64,000 bases of DNA from NCBI GenBank assembly GCA_018398805.1, contig JAGFBZ010000708.1, positions 992,001 to 1,056,000 on the forward strand, read 5' to 3'. The DNA is from Hirundichthys speculiger. Lineage: Eukaryota > Chordata > Actinopteri > Beloniformes > Exocoetidae. Both the position numbers and the translations under genes were made by a program. The notes beneath the pieces are model-generated. The model was given only the letters and a program-made list of their open reading frames with translations, was not told where the DNA came from and ran no database searches. Below, piece after piece: positions 56,133 through 64,000 of this stretch. Within the stretch, counting starts at the first letter, position 1; each line of letters begins with the position of its first letter.

Positions 56133-56630
56133 ATCAGCAGCGGAACATGTCACTGCCGGGCCGGGGGCGGGACACATGACCGGGCCCTTTAAGCCCAATA
56201 AAGCTTGTGATTACATCGTTTTACAACATATACATGCCTGCAACAGCGGGGTTTACAAGCATTACTACATTTGTGACACATAGCTCGAAGCATTTGATAG
56301 TAAGAGTTCAATACCACGAAGAGCGACCATGTCATTCTGAAATCAATCAAACCTGTAGTATTATGGCATAATATATCGTCTAAAATGTATTCGGCAGTAT
56401 GCAGTTGTGAGGTCACGCGGGAGACGCACCAGTTATTGTTGTAGTAGCTACCAGCATTCATTCATTCATTCATTCATTCATTCTGCATGGTACCAAGTGC
56501 CGATTTCGCCTGATGTGTTTCCATTGCTGTTAATAAATACCAACTCCGAGCATGTCGATATACGAGCCTTTTTGCAAGAGTAGCCCGACAAAACCAACAT
56601 GAAGTCTAACAAACCATGAGAACAACAAAA
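56133..56630. other. Unassigned DNA before the minisatellite
   Basis: Contains a GC-rich start (CCGGGCCGGGGGCGGGACAC at about 56157) and a short (CATT)n run at 56456-56482. No gene recognised. Confidence 0.4.
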
Positions 56631-57737
56631 ACATTAGGCTACCTGGCCCCTAATAATAACGTTAGGCTACCTGGCCCCTAATAATAATGTTAGGCTACCT
56701 GGCCCCTAATAATGTTAGGCTACCTGGTCCTTAATAATAACGTTAGGCTACCTGGCCCCTAATAATAACGTTTGGCTACCTGGCCCCAAATAATAACGTT
56801 AGGCTACCTGGCCCCTAATAATAACGTTAGGCTACCTGGCCCCTAATAATAACGTTAGGCTACCTGGCCCCTAATAATAACGTTAGGCTACCTGGCCCCT
56901 AATAATAACGTTAGGCTACCTGGCCCCTAATAATAACGTTTGGCTACCTGGCCCCTAATAATAACGTTAGGCTACCCTGGCCCCCTAATAACGTTAGGCT
57001 ACCTGGCCCCTAATAATAACGTTAGGCTACCAGGCCCCTAATAATAACGTTAGGCTACCTGGCCCCCTGGCCCCTTAGAATAACGTTAGGCTACCTGGCC
57101 CCTAATAATAACGTTAGGCTACCTGGCCCTAATAGTTAGGCCTACCTGGCCCTAATAATAACGTGAGGCTACCTGGCCCCTAATAATAACGTTAGGCTAC
57201 CTGGCCCCTAATAATAACGTTAGGCTACCTGGTCCCTAATAATAACGTTAGGCTACCTGGCCCCTAATAATAACATTAGGCTACCTGGCCCCTAATAATA
57301 ACGTTAGGCTACCCTGGCCCCTAATAATAACGTTAGGCTATACCTGGCCCCTAATAATAACGTAGGCTACCTGGCCCCTAATAATAACGTTAGGCTACCA
57401 GGCCCCTAATAATAACGTTAGGCTACCTGGCCCCCTCCCCTAATAATAACGTTAGGCTACCTGGCCCCTAATAATAACGTTAGGCTACCTGGTCCCTAAT
57501 AATAACGTTAGGCTACCTGGCCCCTAATAATAACATTAGGCTACCTGGCCCCTAATAACGTTAGGCTACCTGGTCCCTAATAATAACGTTAGGCTACCTG
57601 GCCCCTAATAATAACATTAGGCTACCTGGCCCCTAATAATAATAACGTTAGGCTACCTGGCCCCTAATAATAACGTTAGGCTACCTGGCCCCTAATAATA
57701 ACGTTAGGCTACCTGGCCCTTAATAATAACGTTAGGC
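56631..57737. repeat. 28-bp minisatellite, about 39 copies
   Basis: A 1.1-kb tandem array. Each unit has a TAATAATAACGTTAGG part and a CTACCTGGCCCC part. Most copies are 28 bp. Variants lack one TAA (25 bp), change ACGTTAGG to ACATTAGG, or read TGGTCCC or ACCAGG; a few contain small duplications (near 57060 and 57430). Variant copies recur in blocks, indicating multi-unit duplication. Each unit contains CCTAA and TTAGG, which are complementary, and one CpG. There is no coding function. Confidence 0.95.
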
Positions 57738-58249
57738 GGGGGGGCTACTCTGATAACAACCACATCAACAGTTTACAACTAACTCACATGTTGTTTTCAG
57801 TGTCAGTGATTGTGGGTAATTGTACCTGTAAAACTGGCTCCCTGACCGTGGTACCAGTTCTGGTGGGCTTGACTTGCTGCCAACAATGTCAGGTTCATCT
57901 CCAGGAGGATATGTATCCAGCTTTTTTAGTTTAGTCTTTTCCTGTGCTCTTTTTTTTCCTTTTCTTTGCGTTTTGTTGCTCCACTTTTATGCTTGTATGA
58001 ACTGCCAGTCATGATTTAATTAATCTGTGATCCACCTACCCTGCACCACGTAGACTCTGTTGACTAGTGACTGATGATGACGCTGTAGACGGCTGTTGAT
58101 GACGATTTTACCCACAATACATTTGCAGATATTACTGGTGATCCACTTGTAAATTTGCACATTGTAAACATGAAGCCAGCCATGCAGCACAACATTTGAT
58201 TCACTGTGTAGAAACCTACATGACCAAAGTCTTTTTTTTGACCAACCAT
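57738..58249. other. Unassigned intronic DNA
   Basis: No gene or repeat recognised between the minisatellite and the family D fragment. Confidence 0.35.
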
Positions 58250-58455
58250 GACTAGTTTTGACCCAATTTGTCCTCTGAATGATCAATATAATCTGATAAA
58301 CATATACAGCAACTTGATTTTTCATCTCTACTTTGAATTTTATTATTAACTGGGTAGAATATTGCAATATATCATGATATCGTGATAATATCGTATCGTG
58401 ACCCAAGTATCATGATACATATCATATTGCGAGGTCTTTGCCAATACTCACGCCT
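58250..58455 (+). mobile_element. Family D, copy 6 (left-truncated)
   Basis: Only the right half is present, from TTGACCCAATTTGTCCTCTG to GCCAATACTCACGCCTA. Confidence 0.7.
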
Positions 58456-58569
58456 AGTCATTATTATTAGCTATCAGGACTGTCTTGAACTTGAACATGC
58501 AGAGCGACGTGGGACGAATACTTACAGGTAATGTAGAGATAATCTGCAGAGCTACAGTGTCGGCTAACC

Positions 58570-58975
58570 CAGTGGTTCCCAAAGTGGGGGTCGGGACCCC
58601 CGGGGGGTCGCGGGACGCCGTGGGGTGGGTCGCGAAATGATTTCCATAAATCTTTTTTTTTTTTTTTATATAAATCTAATAAATTTAAAGTAAAGTAATG
58701 TTAAAGTTAAGTTTGCACATGACAGTAATACTGTGCACTCATGTTACATAGATATTATTTTGACTGAGGTATTCTGCTTTTATCAAACAGTAAATTTCTA
58801 TATGTAAAATCATAACAGGCTGCTCTGTTCTTTTGTGTTGTCGTTAAGCCCGTGTTTGTGCGTATGGCCTGTGCGCACATTTTATTTTTTCAGTCACATC
58901 CGGGGATAGTGGGGGTCGCCAGTCTCTGGCACCGTTATTTTGGGGGTCGCGGGTTGAAAAGTTTCGGAACCCCTG
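58570..58975. mobile_element. hAT-type MITE with perfect 8-bp target duplication
   Basis: Begins CAGTGGTTCCCAAAGTGGGG and ends AAAAGTTTCGGAACCCCTG. GGCTAACC is duplicated exactly on both sides (58562-58569 and 58976-58983). 406 bp. Related by its ends to the fragment at 761-840. GGGGGTCGCGGG words at both ends form the inverted repeat. Confidence 0.9.
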
Positions 58976-58988
58976 GGCTAACCTGTAT

Positions 58989-59877
58989 TAAGGATGGAAC
59001 GGTTACGGGTATTGTGGTAAAGCGCGGAAAAATTTTACGCGATAACGATTACCGTTTATGTTTGACTTCATCTCATTATCGTGGTCGATTACCAGGATAT
59101 GTAATATCAGCCTCATTCAAGTCTGCAAGCGACTCGTGACTGTGTCTCGCGTGAATATGTAGCTTGTAACATCGGCATCATAACGTTAGCATGGCGGAAA
59201 GTGGTGATAGCACGCAGGACATTTACCAACCTTTTTTTTTTTTTTTTCAAAAGTGGAGGACAGTTATCCTGTCTGCAGAGCACTTGTTTACATTTTATTG
59301 TAATTTGCCCTTCTGGTCCAACACCTAACCAATAACAGGCAGCTACCTTTATACCTGACCCTCAGGTAACAACACAGCGACACCCACAGACACACAGAGT
59401 GAACTACAATTCAGAACAACATATTTGGCTCCTTTACAACTGTTTCTTTATTTGCACATTTATACGTATTTAAGGTTCAGCTTAAAGTCCAAAGTTTATT
59501 TAATTTGAACTCACACTATAATTTTTGTTCCTGATAATTGTTTGCATATTTTGACCTACTATGGTTGTTAAAGTGTTTATTTAAATTTGCACCAGAAAAA
59601 TAAGCTTTGTTCCTGTTATTTATTTAGTTCATTTAAAATTAAACCTCTTTCTGTGCCAGTTGTTTGCCCTTTTAATGTGAAAGTTTCATTTTGATAAGAT
59701 TTTGGCTTCTGATGTTTTAGTATGACAAGAAAATCACAAGATTTTGTGAAATTATTTAAGTGTATGTGTTTTTTGCACATTTGTGCAGCAATGAAGAATA
59801 CCGTGATAATATTGTAAACCGTGATAATTTGGTCACTATAATCGAGATATCAAATTTTCCATATCGTTACATCCCTA
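58989..59877 (-). mobile_element. hAT-like repeat family E, copy 3
   Basis: Begins TAAGGATGGAACGGTTACGG and ends ATATCGTTACATCCCTA, inverted relative to copy 2. 889 bp, so about 290 bp shorter by internal deletion. Flanks ACCTGTAT and TCCTGTGT match at six of eight positions. Confidence 0.75.
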
Positions 59878-59885
59878 TCCTGTGT

Positions 59886-60845
59886 GTCAGAGAGCCAGTC
59901 ACATGTAAAGGTCCACCCATGTCACCTACACGCCCAACAGATGGCAAAGAACCTAAAGCAAAGTCTGCAGTCACACACAGGCAATTTAACACAACGATGC
60001 CACTTTTAAAATGAGGACAAGTCAGTTTTTCTGCAGCAGATGACAGAAAACGTGGGATTCAATTTGGATTCTTACTTCTGTTTGACCAGACAAGCTACAA
60101 CAAATCCCCAGAGGCTGGATGGAGGAGAGAAAAAGAACCAGAAACGGGAGGGAGGTATTTCCTGAAAGTCCTCCGAGTATTTGTGTTTGCTTTGTGTCAG
60201 AGAGGAAGATGTGGTCATCTGGGTGAGGAGAGGTGGCCACAGCCTGCGAGGATTACAGGAATATTACTCCCAGTCTACGGATCAAGCCCCTCTCCTCCTC
60301 CCCCTCCTCCTCCTCCTCCTTCACTCAGCTGATGCTCCTTCCAGTCTGAAAGTGTTTCTCCTCAAGGTTTTTCTCTGCAGGAGTGCTGAGCACATAGCTC
60401 ACATACAGCAGGCCCAGTCAGAGGAAATAATCAAAGTTCACCCAGAGTACAGCGAATCAGGAGCAGCTTTGCGCTGCCCTCCAATGTGCTTCACGGAGAG
60501 GGACACTGAGAAGAGCTTTAAGCACTCACGGAAGAGAAAATAACAACGGACAACAGGTCTGGAGGGGGAACGGACAGGAGACCAGAGTGGGGAGAGGAGA
60601 CCAGCTCTCCTTTGGGGGTCCCAAAATCTGGTCTGCATTTTTGAAAAAAAGATTGTCCTCCTAAAAAGTGTTTAAAAAATAAAAACAGGCTCTCATGTGA
60701 CCCAAAGAAGCCACTTTTGACCCACTTTTGACCCTGTAGCCACCCGGCAGTAACTGCAACAGCGAGGTCAAACAAACCACAACGGGAGGCCTGTCGACTG
60801 CACGCAGCAAATACAGCAGGTGGAAGAATCTCAAAGCCTTCAGAA
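59886..60845. other. Unassigned intronic DNA
   Basis: Nearly 1 kb without a recognised repeat. A CTC-rich tract lies at 60295-60325. A 120-codon frame (60181-60543, plus) has no motif and overlaps minus-strand frames. No gene is supported. Confidence 0.35.
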
Positions 60846-61224
60846 AGCGCTATGGCACTTTAGTTCATATGGCAGCAGGAAATTTAAATAGAACTTTACA
60901 CTACTTTTGAATTCATTATTTGATTTTGATTTTACAAATTTTAATTGTTGCCCAACCATTATATATACATGTTAAAAATTGCCTTCATAAAGCCGACCAG
61001 GGAGGCCATAAAAGCTACAGACAACGCAGAAGGAAGGGAAGTTTGAAAGCTCGTGGAAAAAAGGCTGCTGAAACGTGAGAAGATTGTTTTAAATCCACAG
61101 GAATGTGCAGCGGTAAAAGTATAATAAAAGGAACTGAAGACTGGAGTCTGGGAGACGACCAGAAGAGAAGTTGTTGGATTGTTATGTAGGAAAATGGAAA
61201 CACACAAACACACACACACACACA

Positions 61225-61276
<52 letters not shown>

Positions 61277-61933
61277 ATATATATATATATTAGGGTTGGG
61301 CAAGATAATGCGTTACTATCGCATTAACTCATTAATTTGATAACGCCGACATTTATTTTATTGCACATTAGCACAACTTGCTCACATACTTTTATTTTGA
61401 AAAGTCTGTAACTAGCTGCTGCAGAACAGGAAGACAATTGCCAGAAAAGCATGCAGAAAAGCTATAACAGACATAGAGAGCAGTAAAGTTACTGAACTTT
61501 AACATGGACATTTTCATTTTAAAGTTCTCCCAGACGGAGGATTCAACAGAAACAAGGTTATTTGTAACAAATGACAAGTTGAACTCCCCGTTAAAAGTTT
61601 TTGCTGTAACCTCAGAAATTACCTGTTTTAATGTTCTGATTGTGACTCAGGATTTTGTTGGACGACTTTTATTTTATTTTTTCATAAAAACAGGATGACA
61701 TTAATGCCCTGGCAGTGGCAATAAGCTTTATTTTATTTTACATTTTTTTTAGATGAGATTTATACTAAATATGTGTTACTGACAAGTGCTGATGTTAAAA
61801 GTGTTTGAACAACAAATGTTATGACACTTTAGTTCATATGGCAGCAGAACATTTAAATAAAAGTGACCTTTACACTACTTTTGAATTCATTATTTGATTT
61901 TGATTTTACAATTTTAAATGTTGCCCAACCATT
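60846..61933. repeat. Duplicated AT-rich cluster, units 1-2: family A pieces plus a linker
   Basis: 60849-60960 is a right-end fragment of family A. 60961-61222 is a linker (AGCCGACCAGGGAGGCCATA ... GGAAAATGGAAACACACAAA) followed by CA and AT microsatellites. 61291-61933 is family A copy 6 (starts TAGGGTTGGGCAAGATAATG). The linker recurs at 61934-62180, offset by 973 bp with very few differences. It is a local tandem duplication of linker, microsatellite and family A. Confidence 0.85.
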
Positions 61934-63603
<1,670 letters not shown>

Positions 63604-63645
63604 ATATATATATATACATATATATATACATATATATATACATAT

Positions 63646-64000
63646 TAGGGTTGGGCAAGAAAATGCGTTACTATCGCATTAACTCATTAATTTGATAACG
63701 CCGACATTTATTTTATTGCACATTAGCACAACTTGCTCACATACTTTTAATTTGAAAAGTCTGTAACTAGCTGCGGCAGAACAGGAAGACAATTGCCAGA
63801 AAAACATGCAGAAAAGCTATAACAGACATAGAGAGCAGTAAAGTTACTGAACTTTAACATGGACATTTTCATTTTAAAGTTCTCCCAGATGGAGGATTCA
63901 ACAGAAACAAGGTTATTTGTAACAACTGACAAGTTGAACTCCCCGTTAAAAGTTTCTGCTGTAACCTCAGAAATTACCTGTTTTAATGTTCTGATTGTGA
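63646..64000. mobile_element. hAT-like repeat family A, copy 7 (runs off the window)
   Basis: Begins TAGGGTTGGGCAAGAAAATG and matches copy 6 (61291 onward) almost exactly for all 355 visible bases. It is the third unit of the local tandem duplication. The rest lies beyond the window end. Confidence 0.85.

Noticed and set aside
56631..57737. CRISPR-like array of short repeats
   Set aside because: Repeats are head-to-tail without unique spacers, the genome is clearly vertebrate, and no cas genes are present. It is a minisatellite.
56631..57737. Interstitial telomere sequence because of TTAGG words
   Set aside because: TTAGG occurs once per 28-bp unit and is never in tandem (TTAGGG)n.

Overview
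The window is nuclear DNA of a ray-finned fish, almost certainly a teleost. The only host coding sequence I can support is one exon on the minus strand at 42249-42397. It encodes the first zinc finger of a retinoic acid receptor, and its residues fit RAR-beta (rarb) best. It has an AG acceptor and a GT donor. No other exon of this gene was found, so the exon would lie between an upstream intron of at least 21.6 kb (higher coordinates) and a downstream intron of at least 42.2 kb (lower coordinates). There is no operon-like structure, rRNA, tRNA or CRISPR array.

Nearly everything else is transposon-derived, and often nested. Left part (1-15.3 kb): a dispersed repeat called here family P, a mariner-like MITE (2641-3070), a repeat (3248-5080) split by a piggyBac remnant (3463-4853), a Tc1 remnant split by a 1.15-kb repeat (5620-7195), LINE pieces, and a 5.9-kb nest (9405-15335). 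In that nest a hAT-like MITE holds a 3.9-kb LINE (minus strand, with the end of ORF1 plus an endonuclease-RT ORF2 broken by frameshifts) and a 1.4-kb piggyBac-type element. From 15.3 to 18.3 kb the DNA is relatively free of repeats and may hold conserved non-coding elements.

Middle (18-42 kb): LINE RT fragments, several 'ATCG/GATATC' hAT-like MITEs (families A, C, D, E), a probable solo LTR (24015-24466), a hAT element with a perfect 8-bp target duplication (30843-31534), two Tc1 remnants, and an endogenous-retrovirus-like LTR with an adjacent tRNA-Pro primer-binding site (35486-35900, minus strand).

Right part (42-64 kb): the rarb exon; an inverted copy of a 29-30.5 kb block at 47.7-49.0 kb; a Tc1 element (51687-54708) into which an L2-like RT fragment and a hAT element have been placed; a 1.1-kb minisatellite of 28-bp units (56631-57737); more hAT elements; and a locally duplicated AT-rich repeat cluster (60.8-64 kb).

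The family letters (A-H, P, Q) are labels used only here. Superfamily assignments rest on termini and target-site duplications that I read by eye, and none was checked against a repeat library. I found no candidate for a novel encoded system. The notable content is the transposon stratigraphy, the duplications and the minisatellite inside a developmental receptor gene.
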